DNA of 64,000 nt from Haloglomus salinum (GTDB taxonomy: Archaea > Halobacteriota > Halobacteria > Halobacteriales > Haloarculaceae). The translations under genes and the position numbers were made by a program. Of this stretch, positions 1-8,800 are shown piece by piece. Each line of letters starts with the position of its first letter. The first letter of the stretch is position 1. The stretch spans positions 2,542,001 to 2,606,000 of the forward strand of contig NZ_CP101153.1 in assembly GCF_024298825.1 (NCBI RefSeq), in the 5' to 3' direction. The notes beneath the pieces are model-generated. The model saw nothing but the letters and a program-made list of their open reading frames with translations. It had not been told where the DNA came from and did no database searches.

Positions 1-670
1 CGACCGCGAGCGAGAGGAAGTCGGGGGCGAGGCGCTCACGGACCTGCTCGATGGCCCGGGGGTCGGTCACCTGGACGAGGTTGGTCGACTCGACGAGGAA
101 GGCGAAGGCCGTCGCCGCCAGCACCGAGAGGACGACGCCGAGCGCCTGGAACTTCACGCCCCGGCGGAACAGGTCGCCGTCGTCGATGACGGTCCCGACG
201 GCGGCGGCCATCGCCGGCCCGATGAGCGGGGCGATGACCATCGACCCGACGACCGTTGCGGGGGAGTCGAGCAACAGCCCGGCGGTCGCGACGACCGCGC
301 TCACGACGGTCAGCGTGACGTACGTCGACGGTGTCGAGGCGAGGCTCTCGGCCGTCTCCCGGAGCTCGACCTGCGCGATGCGGTCCTCGCTCGCTTCCTC
401 CTCGGCGAACCGTGCCTCCAGTTCCTCGAACTGTCTCGAGGAGACTGCCTGGGCTTCCGTCACCACCGTGACCGCGTCCTCGTCGACGCCGACCTCCGCG
501 AGCGACGTGAGAACCGGCTCGACGGCGTTCGTCGGGAGCGGGAACGTCACGACGTGCGTGTAGCGGTCGCTGGTCTCCTCGGTGACCGTGTAGTCGATGC
601 CCTCCTCCTCGAGGAGGGCGACGACCTTCCCGTACGTCCCCGGCGGGAGCGAGGCGTGGACGAGTCGCAC
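1..670 (-). CDS. DUF389 / TIGR00341 family membrane protein, partial (C-terminus cut by window edge)
   Basis: Read on the minus strand from a GTG at 668-670, the protein begins VRLVHASLPPGTY and runs off the left edge of the window. The first ~110 residues are a soluble domain that includes a stretch on test-like sensing of two values (VVTFPLPTNAVEPVL). This is followed by membrane segments containing the family-typical GSMVIAPLIGPAMA motif, and more hydrophobic helices. This order matches the TIGR00341/DUF389 family of archaeal and bacterial membrane proteins, whose function is unknown. A nearby ATG start was not available, so GTG is chosen because it opens directly on the conserved N-terminus. 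It is divergent from hisG with a 95-bp spacer. The family call is firm; the role is unknown. Confidence 0.8.
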   Translation of the reverse strand, partial: MRLVHASLPPGTYGKVVALLEEEGIDYTVTEETSDRYTHVVTFPLPTNAVEPVLTSLAEVGVDEDAVTVVTEAQAVSSRQFEELEARFAEEEASEDRIAQVELRETAESLASTPSTYVTLTVVSAVVATAGLLLDSPATVVGSMVIAPLIGPAMAAAVGTVIDDGDLFRRGVKFQALGVVLSVLAATAFAFLVESTNLVQVTDPRAIEQVRERLAPDFLSLAV

Positions 671-765
671 GGCCGGGGTTGTGGCGGGCCCGGAGATAAG
701 TGGTCGTGGTTCGGCCGGTCCCCGTCGCCCGAAACGCCTTCCCCGGTCGGCCGCGAGGGGGCGGT

Positions 766-1662
766 ATGCGCATCGCGGTACCCAACAAGGGACGCCTCCA
801 CGAGCCGACGCTCTCCCTGCTCGAACGCGCCGGACTCCACGTCGAGAACGGGAGCGACCGGAAGCTGTACGCCGACACGGTCGACCCGGACGTACAGGTG
901 CTGTTCGCTCGGGCGGCCGACATCCCCGCCTACGTGGCCGACGGCGCTGCCGCGGTCGGCGTGACCGGCCGCGACCAGGTCCACGAACACGAACACGGCG
1001 CGGACCTCGAGGAACTGCTGGACCTGGAGTTCGGACGATGCCGGCTCGTTCTCGCGTCGCCCGAGGACGGCCCCATCCGCGAGACGGCCGACCTCGAGGG
1101 CGGGACCGTCGCCACGGAGTTCCCGAACGTCACACGGACCTTCTTCGAGGGGACCGAGGTGAGCCCCGACATCGTCGAGGTCTCGGGGGCCACCGAACTC
1201 ACCCCGCACGTCGACATGGCCGACGCCATCGTCGACATCACCTCGACGGGGACCACCCTCCGGATGAACCGGCTCGCCATCGTCGACGAGGTGCTCCAGT
1301 CGTCCGTGCGGCTGTACGCCCATCCCGACCGGGTCGACGACGAGAAGGTCCGGCAGGTCGAGACCGCGCTCGCGAGCGTCCTCGCCGCCGAAGGGAAACG
1401 TTACCTGATGATGAACGTCCCGAGCGACTCGCTGGCCGATGTCGAGGACGTCATCCCCGGGATGGGCGGGCCGACGGTGATGGAGGTTGACAGCCGGGCG
1501 TCGGAGACGCCCGGTGAGGACGGCGAAGCCGCCGACGGACAGGACGCCGTCGCGGTCCACGTCGTGGTCGACGAGCGCGAGGTGTTCGAGACCATCACCC
1601 GCCTGAAGGAGGCCGGCGCCCGGGACGTCCTCGTGACCGAAATCGAGCGCCTGGTGGAGTGA
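766..1662 (+). CDS. hisG: ATP phosphoribosyltransferase, long form (HisG)
   Basis: Catalyses the first step of histidine synthesis, condensing ATP with PRPP to phosphoribosyl-ATP in the cytoplasm. The ATG at 766 gives the canonical start [11 protein letters not shown]; an in-frame extension to 700 is not conserved in character. The periplasmic-binding-like catalytic domain covers about residues 1-210, with the PRPP loop DITSTGTTL near residue 165. The C-terminal ~80 residues form the PII/ACT-like regulatory domain of long-form enzymes, so the protein should be feedback-inhibited by histidine without HisZ. That domain carries an acidic insertion of about 15 residues, as expected for a halophile. 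At 298 aa the length is normal for the family. No other his gene is adjacent, which is usual in haloarchaea. Confidence 0.95.
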   Translation: MRIAVPNKGRLHEPTLSLLERAGLHVENGSDRKLYADTVDPDVQVLFARAADIPAYVADGAAAVGVTGRDQVHEHEHGADLEELLDLEFGRCRLVLASPEDGPIRETADLEGGTVATEFPNVTRTFFEGTEVSPDIVEVSGATELTPHVDMADAIVDITSTGTTLRMNRLAIVDEVLQSSVRLYAHPDRVDDEKVRQVETALASVLAAEGKRYLMMNVPSDSLADVEDVIPGMGGPTVMEVDSRASETPGEDGEAADGQDAVAVHVVVDEREVFETITRLKEAGARDVLVTEIERLVE

Positions 1663-1682
1663 GAGCGCACGAGGAGGGAAGG

Positions 1683-1690
1683 CTTACAAG
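1683..1690 (+). promoter_or_regulatory. Candidate TATA element of tatC
   Basis: CTTACAAG lies 24 bases before the ATG at 1714, the distance expected for a leaderless haloarchaeal transcript. It is weakly TATA-like only. Confidence 0.35.
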
Positions 1691-1713
1691 CGCATGGACC
1701 GCACACTCGGGTG

Positions 1714-3255
1714 ATGGACGACGAGGGGTCGGACCGGCGGTCGTCGGACGAAACCGACGAGCCGGCCGAGGACGCGTCCGAAGCCGTCGACGAATCCGAG
1801 AGCGACGGCTCCGGCGACGAGGACCCTCACGAGGAACTCTCTGACTCCGAGGACAGCTCCACGGACGAGGTCCACTCCGAACCAGATGATGCCGACGAGG
1901 GAGCCTACGAGCTGGAAGACGGCCCCACGGACGAGGTCGGCGACCACTCCCCCTCGTCCGAGGCTGACCCGGCCGCGGCAGCGGACGAGGCCGTCAGCGA
2001 CGGTCCGTACGGGGGCGACGTGGCGGACGATGCGGGTGCGGACGCGGATGACGTGGCTGCCGACACGGACCCGGCGGCCGACGCTGGGGAGCGCATCGTC
2101 ACGGACGATGCGGCGGAGCGCTCGCTCGAGAACGAGGTCGTCTCGCCGGGTCCGGAGGAGGACGACGAGGCCGACGAGACCGAGACGCCCGAACCGTCGC
2201 CCGAGCAGGAGCCGGTGTCGCAGTCGGACCTCGAGCCGGCAGGCGACCCCGAGGCCCAGTGGGGCCCGGCGGACGACGAGGAGTGGGAGGACCCGTTCCC
2301 CGACGTGGAGACGGAGGTCCCCGACTACGACGCCGACGACGAGGCGGTCGAGGCCTATCCCGCGAACCCGAACACGCCCGACTCCTCGGTCGAGACCGAG
2401 GACGTGGTGGGCGGGGCCACCGGACAGCCCGAGTCGGACGGCGGATACGCCGACCCGACCTCGACGACGACCGTCGAGGACGACTTCGGTGACGGCCCGG
2501 CCAGCGACCAGGAGATGCCACTGGCCGACCACATCGAGGAGATGGTCCGGCGGCTGGGCGTCGTCATCGTCGTGCTGGCGGTGGTCTCGGCCATCGTCTT
2601 CCCGTTCGCCGAGCGCATCATCAACTTCCTCTGGTTCTCCTACCTGCCCGGCCAGCTCTCGCAGTGCCCGGCCAACCCCAGCATCGCGAACGGCGGTGCG
2701 GCCTGTGCCCGCGTCTACAACCCGCTCGCGCTCATCTTCGCGCGGCTGAAGATGGCTTCGCTCGCGGGACTCGTGGTGTCGCTCCCCGTGTTCGTCTACG
2801 AGACGTACCTGTTCATGCGACCGGGCCTCTACCCGAAGGAGCGCCGCTACTACCTCGCCAGCGTCCCGACCAGTCTCGTTCTCGCCGCGGCCGGCATCGC
2901 CTTCGCGCACCTGCTGGTGCTGCCGGCCATCTTCACCTACTTCGTCTTCTACTCCCAGGACGCGACGGTCATCGCGTTCGGCCTGACCGAGACGTTCGAC
3001 CTGATGGTCCTGATGCTTGGCGGGTTCGCCATCATCTTCCAGATTCCCCTGTTCGTCAGCCTCGCGCTGATGATGGGGCTGGTCACCCGGCGGTGGATGG
3101 CGCGCAAGCGGCTGTACTTCTGGGGCGCGTTCGCCGGCCTCGCGTTCCTGTTCAGCCCGGACCCGACCGGGATGGCGCCCATCATCGTCGCCGCGACCAT
3201 GATCGTCCTCTTCGAGGGGACGCTGCTGCTGGCGAAGTGGACCGGGCGGGAGTAG
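1714..3255 (+). CDS. tatC: Twin-arginine translocase subunit TatC with long acidic N-terminal extension
   Basis: TatC is the polytopic receptor of the Tat pathway, the main export route of haloarchaea. The TatC domain starts near residue 268 with LADHIEEMVRRLG and has six hydrophobic segments. It shows the family signatures FMRPGLYPKERR (first cytoplasmic loop) and FSPDPTGMAP (before the last helices). The helix-4 position that is Glu in E. coli is Gln here (IIFQIPLF). Ahead of it lies a ~267-residue low-complexity segment made mainly of Asp, Glu, Ser, Ala and Pro. It has no membrane helix and no recognisable domain, so it is probably a disordered cytoplasmic tail. GTG 1711 is an alternative start. 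No TatA or second TatC is adjacent. Several Tat-type substrates are encoded nearby (10.3-14.3 kb, 18 kb). Confidence 0.92.
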   Translation: MDDEGSDRRSSDETDEPAEDASEAVDESESDGSGDEDPHEELSDSEDSSTDEVHSEPDDADEGAYELEDGPTDEVGDHSPSSEADPAAAADEAVSDGPYGGDVADDAGADADDVAADTDPAADAGERIVTDDAAERSLENEVVSPGPEEDDEADETETPEPSPEQEPVSQSDLEPAGDPEAQWGPADDEEWEDPFPDVETEVPDYDADDEAVEAYPANPNTPDSSVETEDVVGGATGQPESDGGYADPTSTTTVEDDFGDGPASDQEMPLADHIEEMVRRLGVVIVVLAVVSAIVFPFAERIINFLWFSYLPGQLSQCPANPSIANGGAACARVYNPLALIFARLKMASLAGLVVSLPVFVYETYLFMRPGLYPKERRYYLASVPTSLVLAAAGIAFAHLLVLPAIFTYFVFYSQDATVIAFGLTETFDLMVLMLGGFAIIFQIPLFVSLALMMGLVTRRWMARKRLYFWGAFAGLAFLFSPDPTGMAPIIVAATMIVLFEGTLLLAKWTGRE

Positions 3256-3324
3256 GGTGACCGACGTTCCGGTTCCCCGGCGTTCTCGTGTCAAGGCAAT
3301 GCCGAGTGTAAGGGCAGCGGCGAC

Positions 3325-3375
3325 TGCGACGGAGTTCTGTTGGAAGCCCTCGCCCGCTCGGCCGGTGCGTGCGAC
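3325..3375 (-). repeat. Short remnant of the interspersed element family (terminal module)
   Basis: Read on the minus strand, this stretch contains CGAGCGGGCGAGGGCTTCC followed by AACAGAACTCCGTC. It closely matches the outer end of element C (AGAGCGGGCGGGAGCTTTC, AACAGGACTCCGCC). Only the end module is present; no 19-bp core was found in the 256-bp spacer between tatC and nuoCD. It is read as a decayed or partial copy. Confidence 0.5.
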
Positions 3376-3511
3376 CTCAACCGAACGGGCGCGCGCTGGC
3401 GGCTGTGCCCGGAGAGTCAATCGCGGTACATGCTGCGAGACTTCCGTCGACGCTGTGGCGCAGATATCTGCACGGAGCCGCGAACAATCCGGGAAAGATG
3501 GTGTTTGACGG

Positions 3512-5203
3512 TTATCTGTCCACTTCGCCCATGATGGTGTCCAGGCTTCCCAGCGTCGCCACGAGGTCTGGGACGAACTCGCCCTCGCTCATCTCCGGGA
3601 GCGCCTGCAGGTTGGAGAAGCACGGCGACCGGATCTTGAACCGGGCCGGGGTATCGGTGCCGTCGCTGCGGATATAGATGCCGAGTTCGCCCTTCGCGGC
3701 CTCGACGGCCTGGTACACCTCCGTGTCCGGCTCCGGCTTGATGGTCCGGGGGACGTTGGCCTGGATCTCGCGCTCGGCCTCCGGCCAGTCGCGCAACAGG
3801 TCGATGCACTGCTCGATGATCTTCGCCGACTCCTCCAGCTCGCGGAGCCGGACGAGGACGCGCGCGTAGTTGTCCCCGTCCGGCTCGGTGACGACGTCCC
3901 AGTCCAGCTCGGGGTAGTAGCCGTAGGGGTCGTCGCGCCGGAGATCGTAGTCGATGCCCGACCCGCGGGCGACCGGACCGGTGCAGCCGTACGACTTCGC
4001 GGTCTCGGGGTCGAGGTGGCCGGTGTCGACACACCGCAGCTGGAAGATCTCGTTGCTGGTCATCAGGTCGTGGTACTCCTCGAGCTTCGCCGGGAGCTCC
4101 CCGAGGAACGCCAGGACGTCGTCGAAGAACTCCTCCCGGGGCTCCGGGATGTCCCACGCGACGCCACCCAGCCGGAGGTAGTTGAACATCATCCGCTGGC
4201 CCGTGAGATCCTCCAGCCGGTTGAGCACGGTCTCGCGGTCCTGCATCGCGTACATGAAGATGGCCGTGAACTCGCCGAAGATGTCCAGCGCGTACGTCCC
4301 GATGGCGATGAAGTGGTTGGCCAGCCGTGAGAGTTCGGCCCCCATCGTCCGGATGACCTGGGCGTAGTCGGGCACCTCGATGTCCGCCAGGTCTTCCGCG
4401 GTTCGGGCGTACGCCCACTCGTTCAGCAACCCGGAGGAGAGCCAGTCCCAGCGGTCGGGGTACGGCATGATCTGGTGGCGGTAGGTCCCCTGCTCGCACA
4501 TCTGCTCCTCGCACCGGTGGATGTAGCCGATATCCGGCTCCACGTCGGCGACCGTCTCCCCGTCCAGCGTCACGCCGAGGTGGAGCACGCCGTGCGTGGA
4601 GGGGTGGTGCGGGCCGATGTTGAGGAACATCGTGTCGCCGGCGCGCTCGTCGTCCTGCAGCGGGTTCACGTGCTCGCGGAGTGTGACGACCTGGGGCTGC
4701 TCCCGGTCGTAGTCCTCGCGGAGCGGGTGGCCCTGCCAGGTTTCGGGGAGCAGGATGCGCCGCAGGTCGGGGTGGTCGTCGTACTCGATGCCGAACAGGT
4801 CGTAGGCCTCGCGCTCGTGCCAGTCGGCGGTGTCGAAGACGCTCGCGCCGGACTCGCTGACGGGCCCGTCGTGGCGCGTCGGGACGACGAGCGCCGTCTC
4901 GAACGTGGGGTCGTCGTAGCTCCGGAGGTGGTAGACCGTCTCGAAGCGGTCGTCGTACTCCTGTGCGGTGACGCAGGCGCAGTGGTCGAACCCGGCGGCT
5001 CGCAGGCGCGCGAGCGCGTCGGCGACGGCGTCCGCGCGCACGACGAACGCCTCGCAGTTGCGGTGTGTCTCGCGCCCGACGATACGGTCTCCCAGCGCGT
5101 CGGCGGCGACGGCGGCCGGGTCGCGGTCGGCTGGTCCGTCCGGTTCTCGTGGCTGCTCGGTCGTGGCGGACTCCTGGAGGGCGCCCCCCGACTCTCGCTG
5201 CAT
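3512..5203 (-). CDS. nuoCD: NADH dehydrogenase-like complex subunit CD fusion (NuoCD)
   Basis: Peripheral-arm subunit of the haloarchaeal complex I-like enzyme, combining the 30-kDa (NuoC) and 49-kDa (NuoD) proteins. Residues ~35-165 are NuoC, with the signature [20 protein letters not shown] and [17 protein letters not shown]. The rest is Nuo[18 protein letters not shown], then [15 protein letters not shown], and at the C-terminus [18 protein letters not shown] and [12 protein letters not shown]. Both domains look intact and full length (563 aa). Start choice is uncertain: ATG 5203 fits the usual short N-terminus. GTG 5248 sits behind a GAGGAGG, and GTG 5269 is also open. It is oddly alone, with no nuoA, B or H-N on either side, flanked by tatC and a phosphatase. 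It may be a relocated gene or a second copy. Confidence 0.93.
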   Translation of the reverse strand: MQRESGGALQESATTEQPREPDGPADRDPAAVAADALGDRIVGRETHRNCEAFVVRADAVADALARLRAAGFDHCACVTAQEYDDRFETVYHLRSYDDPTFETALVVPTRHDGPVSESGASVFDTADWHEREAYDLFGIEYDDHPDLRRILLPETWQGHPLREDYDREQPQVVTLREHVNPLQDDERAGDTMFLNIGPHHPSTHGVLHLGVTLDGETVADVEPDIGYIHRCEEQMCEQGTYRHQIMPYPDRWDWLSSGLLNEWAYARTAEDLADIEVPDYAQVIRTMGAELSRLANHFIAIGTYALDIFGEFTAIFMYAMQDRETVLNRLEDLTGQRMMFNYLRLGGVAWDIPEPREEFFDDVLAFLGELPAKLEEYHDLMTSNEIFQLRCVDTGHLDPETAKSYGCTGPVARGSGIDYDLRRDDPYGYYPELDWDVVTEPDGDNYARVLVRLRELEESAKIIEQCIDLLRDWPEAEREIQANVPRTIKPEPDTEVYQAVEAAKGELGIYIRSDGTDTPARFKIRSPCFSNLQALPEMSEGEFVPDLVATLGSLDTIMGEVDR

Positions 5204-5316
5204 GGATGAGGCGTGTGGCGCCGTCCCCGTGGCCGTTGACACGAACACACTAGCCTCCTCAAGTACCACTCTGTCATCCCGCCACGCTCATACTCGCCCC
5301 GCCCGTCCGTCCGGTA

Positions 5317-6123
5317 GTGACGACCGTCCTGTTGCTCCGGCACGGGGAGACGACGTGGAACCGCGAGGGTCGGATGCAGGGGTGGGCGCCGACGCCCCTG
5401 ACCGAGCGTGGTCGCGAGCAGGCCCGCCGTGCCGGCGCGGCTATCGCCGACGCGTACGCGGTCGACCGCATCGTCGCCTCGGACCTCCGCCGGACGCGCG
5501 AGACGACCGTCGAGTTGCTGGCCAGTCTCGGCCTCGACCCCTCCTTCGACCGGCGGTGGCGCGAGCGCTCCTTCGGCGACCTTCAGGGACTCACCGTGGA
5601 GGCGGTGTTCGAGGGGCACCCCGAGTACTCGCTGCTCGCCTCCGGGGCTGCGGGCGCACGGGCGACACCGCCGAACGGGGAGTCGCTCGTCGACGCCCGG
5701 GAGCGTGTCCTCGACGGCTGGGACGCCCTCGTGGCGGGTGGCGACCCGGACGAAACGGTTCTGGTCGTGACCCACGGCGGCCCGCTCTTCCTGCTGCTCG
5801 CGCACGTCCGCGGGCAGGACTTCGAGACCGCGATGAGCGAGGGCTGGCCCGAGAACACCGCCCTCGCCGAACTCCGGGTCGACCGGACCGACGACGGCAT
5901 CGCGGTCGACGTGGTTCGGGACGCCGAACCGCTGCACGACCCCATCGTCCCGCACGACGACCGCCACCCGGCCGGCCGGGACGGGGAGTCGACGGACGAG
6001 GGCGCGAGCGGCGACGGGGCGCTCGAGACGACCGCCGCGGTCGAGGAGCGGGTGACCGACCGGAGGGACGGCGCGGCGACACCGGCCGAGGGCGGCGAGG
6101 CGAGCGAGACGGAACACGAATAG
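5317..6123 (+). CDS. Histidine phosphatase family protein (phosphoglycerate mutase-like), copy 1
   Basis: A member of the branch-1 histidine phosphatase superfamily, whose members dephosphorylate or transfer phosphate on small metabolites through a phosphohistidine. The nucleophile motif LLLRHGETTW is at residues 5-14. The acid-base Glu is in WRERSFGD near residue 86, and the second catalytic His is in VVTHGGPLF near residue 152. The catalytic domain ends around residue 200. It is followed by a ~65-residue acidic, Gly/Ala-rich tail absent from the next gene. Start is GTG 5317. Copy 2 follows after 23 bp in the same direction, and the two share 29 identical bases across the start of the domain. 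The substrate cannot be deduced; annotation as true phosphoglycerate mutase would be over-reach. Confidence 0.85.
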   Translation: MTTVLLLRHGETTWNREGRMQGWAPTPLTERGREQARRAGAAIADAYAVDRIVASDLRRTRETTVELLASLGLDPSFDRRWRERSFGDLQGLTVEAVFEGHPEYSLLASGAAGARATPPNGESLVDARERVLDGWDALVAGGDPDETVLVVTHGGPLFLLLAHVRGQDFETAMSEGWPENTALAELRVDRTDDGIAVDVVRDAEPLHDPIVPHDDRHPAGRDGESTDEGASGDGALETTAAVEERVTDRRDGAATPAEGGEASETEHE

Positions 6124-6146
6124 GGCCACCTGCCCGAAGCCGTCGT

Positions 6147-6803
6147 ATGACCACGGCGGTCGTCGTCCGGCACGGGCAGACGGACTGGAACAGCGAGGGT
6201 CGGATGCAGGGGTGGGCGCCGGTACCGCTGAACGAACTGGGACGCGAACAGGCCGTCGCCGCCGGCGAGTACCTCGCCGGAACGTACGACGTGGACCGGG
6301 CGGTCTGCTCGGACCTGCTTCGCACCCGCGAGACGACCACGCGCCTGTGCGAACCGCTCGGTATCGACCCAGGTGGCGACCGCGTCCGCTACACGCCGGC
6401 GTGGCGCGAGCGCGACCTCGGCGTCTACCAGGGACTCTCCTACGCGGACATGTACGACCGGTTCCCGGAGTTCGGACTCGGCGAGGCCGCCGTACAGGCC
6501 GCGGCCGAGACCCCCGAGGGTGGCGAGTCGCTGCTCGACCTCCGCGACCGCACGCTGGAGGCGTGGACCGACCTGCTGGAGCGAGCGGGAGAGAACGAGA
6601 CCGTGCTCGTCGTCACTCACGGCGGCCCCATCCACTTCGTGCTTGGCCACGTGAAACGACTCGACGTGCGCGATGCCTTCCTCGAACACTCGATGGCCAA
6701 CTGTGGTATCACCGTGCTGGAGCATCCGCCGGACGCGTCGGTCGCGGACACCGCCGACGCCGTGACGGTGGTCCGGGAGAACGTGACCGAGTGGGCGGAC
6801 TGA
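6147..6803 (+). CDS. Histidine phosphatase family protein (phosphoglycerate mutase-like), copy 2
   Basis: Tandem paralogue of the preceding gene, 218 aa. Catalytic residues are all present: VVVRHGQTDW at residues 5-14 (Gln instead of Glu after RHG), the acid WRERDLG near residue 88, and VVTHGGPIHF near residue 156. The RHGQ variant is common in the family. It lacks the acidic C-terminal tail of copy 1 and ends shortly after the domain (VRENVTEWAD). The start is ATG 6147, 23 bp after the stop of copy 1, so the two are probably co-transcribed. A phosphatase acting on a small phosphorylated metabolite is the safest call. Confidence 0.85.
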   Translation: MTTAVVVRHGQTDWNSEGRMQGWAPVPLNELGREQAVAAGEYLAGTYDVDRAVCSDLLRTRETTTRLCEPLGIDPGGDRVRYTPAWRERDLGVYQGLSYADMYDRFPEFGLGEAAVQAAAETPEGGESLLDLRDRTLEAWTDLLERAGENETVLVVTHGGPIHFVLGHVKRLDVRDAFLEHSMANCGITVLEHPPDASVADTADAVTVVRENVTEWAD

Positions 6804-6914
6804 GCTACCCGCCCGGAGGCCCCCGGCGCCCCGGGTGCGGGTCCATCGCACCGCCACGGGCCGTGCGACCCGGAATGGGTGGATGCTTTGTTCCTGCAGC
6901 CGCACCCCTCGCCC

Positions 6915-7319
6915 ATGGTCGACGATTCCGTGGACGTCCCGGCACGGTGCCGCGAGACGACGGCCCCGTTCACTATCCAGTTCGAGACCCGCGGGGATGG
7001 CTGGGTCGCGACGGAGGCCACGTCAGCCGACGGAAGCGGCAACGGCGTCGGCATCCCCGACGCCGGCCGCCGTATCCAGGGCGAGTTCCGCTCGGGAACG
7101 ACCTACGACGGGTGCCCGGACTGTGGCGAGCTGCTGTTCTTCCGGTGTGGTGGCTGCGGGCACCTCGGCTGTTACGACGGCTCCGACGCGGTCGTCTGTC
7201 CGTGGTGTGAGGAGCGGACCGTCATCCGGGGCGATATCGAGGAACTGGAGGGCGTCGGCCGTGACGACGACGGCCGGCCCTCGAAGACGGACGACGTGGG
7301 CGGGCTCTCGAAGCGGTGA
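6915..7319 (+). CDS. Conserved zinc-ribbon protein of unknown function
   Basis: A 134-aa acidic protein not matched to a characterised family. The N-terminal ~60 residues form a predicted beta-rich part (TIQFETRGDGW). The centre carries three closely spaced Cys pairs: CPDCG, CGGCG with a following C (LGCYDG), and CPWCEER. Together these would bind one or two zinc ions in a ribbon or rubredoxin-like knuckle. The C-terminal ~30 residues are polar and probably flexible. ATG 6915 is preferred over an upstream in-frame start at 6879, whose extra 12 residues look non-coding. It stands between the phosphatases and a VOC gene with short spacers. Such ribbons often mediate protein or nucleic-acid contacts, but nothing here says which. 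Confidence 0.7.
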   Translation: MVDDSVDVPARCRETTAPFTIQFETRGDGWVATEATSADGSGNGVGIPDAGRRIQGEFRSGTTYDGCPDCGELLFFRCGGCGHLGCYDGSDAVVCPWCEERTVIRGDIEELEGVGRDDDGRPSKTDDVGGLSKR

Positions 7320-7395
7320 GCCCCCCGACACGGGTGCCACCGGGTGACGACCGTGCCCGCGAGACCTCATGTGTCCCCGCGGCGTAGGCGGGCGT

Positions 7396-8016
7396 ATGAG
7401 CGACACCGACGACCCGGAGGTCACTGCCGAGTTGCCCGACGCACCGTTCCACACCACCGGCACCGACCATGTCACCATCTGGGGCTCGAACGAGGCGGAT
7501 ACCCTGGCGTTCTACCGAGACCTGCTGGGGATGCCGCTCGTGCTCCGGCAGCCGAACCTCGACGACCCCTCGCAGACACACCTGTTCTTCGACACCGGGG
7601 ACGGCCGCATCCTCACCGTCTTCGTCGGCGACCGGGCGTCGAACCAGGGCGGCCAGCGGACGCAGACCGGCGGGGTTCACCATCTCTGCTTCTCGCTCGA
7701 CCCCGAGCGGTACGAGGACGTGATGGACGCGCTGGACGAGGCCGGCAAGCGCTACAACGTCTTCGACCGCGGCATCTTCCACTCGCTGTACACCACCGAC
7801 AACAACGGCCTCGTCATCGAGCTGTCGGCGGACAAGTACGACATCCCCGACGACCGCCGGGGCGAGGTGCTGGCGACGGCCCAGCGGCTGCGGGTCGAGG
7901 ACGGTGCCGACTACGCGAAGGACGAGCACCTCGCGGCCGCCATCGAGGAACTCGGACTCGACGTCGAGCAGTACGACCTGCCCGAGGCCGAGAGCGGCGT
8001 CGGCGGCGTGGAGTAA
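7396..8016 (+). CDS. VOC (glyoxalase/extradiol dioxygenase) superfamily protein
   Basis: A 206-aa vicinal-oxygen-chelate protein. The N-terminal half holds one beta-alpha-beta-beta-beta module with a candidate metal ligand in TDHVTIWG. The second half gives GGVHHLCFSL and the carboxylate ligand in NGLVIELSADKY. The pattern His / His / Glu and the phrase DNNGLVIEL resemble ring-cleaving (BphC-type) dioxygenases and related lyases. The C-terminal ~45 residues are an acidic helical extension. The start at ATG 7396 is chosen over 7369 because the extra residues (MCPRGVGGR) lie in an upstream region with no conserved character. No catabolic gene cluster surrounds it, so the substrate is unknown. 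Confidence 0.82.
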   Translation: MSDTDDPEVTAELPDAPFHTTGTDHVTIWGSNEADTLAFYRDLLGMPLVLRQPNLDDPSQTHLFFDTGDGRILTVFVGDRASNQGGQRTQTGGVHHLCFSLDPERYEDVMDALDEAGKRYNVFDRGIFHSLYTTDNNGLVIELSADKYDIPDDRRGEVLATAQRLRVEDGADYAKDEHLAAAIEELGLDVEQYDLPEAESGVGGVE

Positions 8017-8025
8017 CCGGCCCGC

Positions 8026-8646
8026 TCAGCAGACGGGCTTCGGGTTGACGCCCAGTTCCTCCAGCGTCGAGAAGTAGTCGTCGTAGGCCGCGCCGATGAC
8101 CTCGTTCGCCGCCGCTTCGGCCTGCTCCCAGTCGTCGGCGTCGTCGGTGAGGATGTCGAGGAGTTCGACACCGTCGGCAAGGTGGTCATCGAGGTCGTTC
8201 CCCAGCCCCCGGAAGGTGCTGGCTGTCGTCGGGTCGGCCTGGCCGGTGAAGAAGCCGGTCGCCTGCGAGCGGTGTGCCTTCGCGACGAGCGTTCGACCGA
8301 CGAACGCGCCCAGGCGCTCGACCGGCGTCCCGGCGCCCTCCATCGCCGCGTACAGGTCGGGCGCCTCGCCCGGGTCGTGCGCGTCGAGTTCCCCTGCGAC
8401 CACCTCGTAGGCCTCCTGCTCGGCCTCGGCTGCCCCCGCGAAGAAGCCGCTCACATCGCTGTCGGCTGCTCCCCACCCCTCGTACGTCTCGGCGGCGGCG
8501 GCGTGGTCGTCGGCCATCGCCGTCAGCACGGCGTCGGGTTCCATCTCGCCCGCGGTGAGCGCGTACAGCGCCTTCGAGGAGCCCAGACGGGAGAGCTCGG
8601 TCTTGTTCGCTTCGCGAACCGCCGGCACGAAATCCTCCGGAGTCAT
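8026..8646 (-). CDS. Conserved haloarchaeal alpha-helical protein, possibly rubrerythrin/ferritin-like
   Basis: A 206-aa, almost wholly alpha-helical acidic protein. It contains conserved-looking segments LSRLGSSKALYALTAGEM and a central run of helices with several His and Glu residues (DDHAAAAETYEG, AEAEQEAYEVV). A four-helix ferritin-like fold is plausible, but a full set of metal-binding Glu/His pairs could not be assigned by eye. Similar haloarchaeal proteins have been labelled 'transcription antitermination protein', which nothing in this sequence supports. The start is ATG 8646. An in-frame GTG-type extension to 8709 adds a Thr-rich stretch over the promoter region. It is convergent with the VOC gene (9-bp gap) and divergent from the next membrane protein. 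Confidence 0.65.
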   Translation of the reverse strand: MTPEDFVPAVREANKTELSRLGSSKALYALTAGEMEPDAVLTAMADDHAAAAETYEGWGAADSDVSGFFAGAAEAEQEAYEVVAGELDAHDPGEAPDLYAAMEGAGTPVERLGAFVGRTLVAKAHRSQATGFFTGQADPTTASTFRGLGNDLDDHLADGVELLDILTDDADDWEQAEAAANEVIGAAYDDYFSTLEELGVNPKPVC

Positions 8647-8766
8647 GCGCGGCCGTTCGGCGGCCTGCGGTTTATGCTGGTCGGTCGTCGTGGTCGTCGC
8701 GGTCGCCACCCGGTTCCCGTCGGAGATGGGCCTTCCGACTCCCCGACCCCGGGAATCAGATGCCCG

Positions 8767-8773
8767 CTATATC
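8767..8773 (+). promoter_or_regulatory. TATA element for the 8801 membrane protein gene
   Basis: CTATATC stands 28 bases before the ATG run at 8801-8809 in otherwise GC-rich DNA. It would place the transcription start at or just before the first start codon (leaderless). Confidence 0.5.
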
Positions 8774-8800
8774 TCGGGTCAGAGCGTCTCTCTAGCCGTG

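Noticed and set aside
8026-8646. Annotation as a transcription antitermination protein
   Set aside because: There is no NusB, NusG or NusA-like motif; the protein is a helical bundle by appearance.
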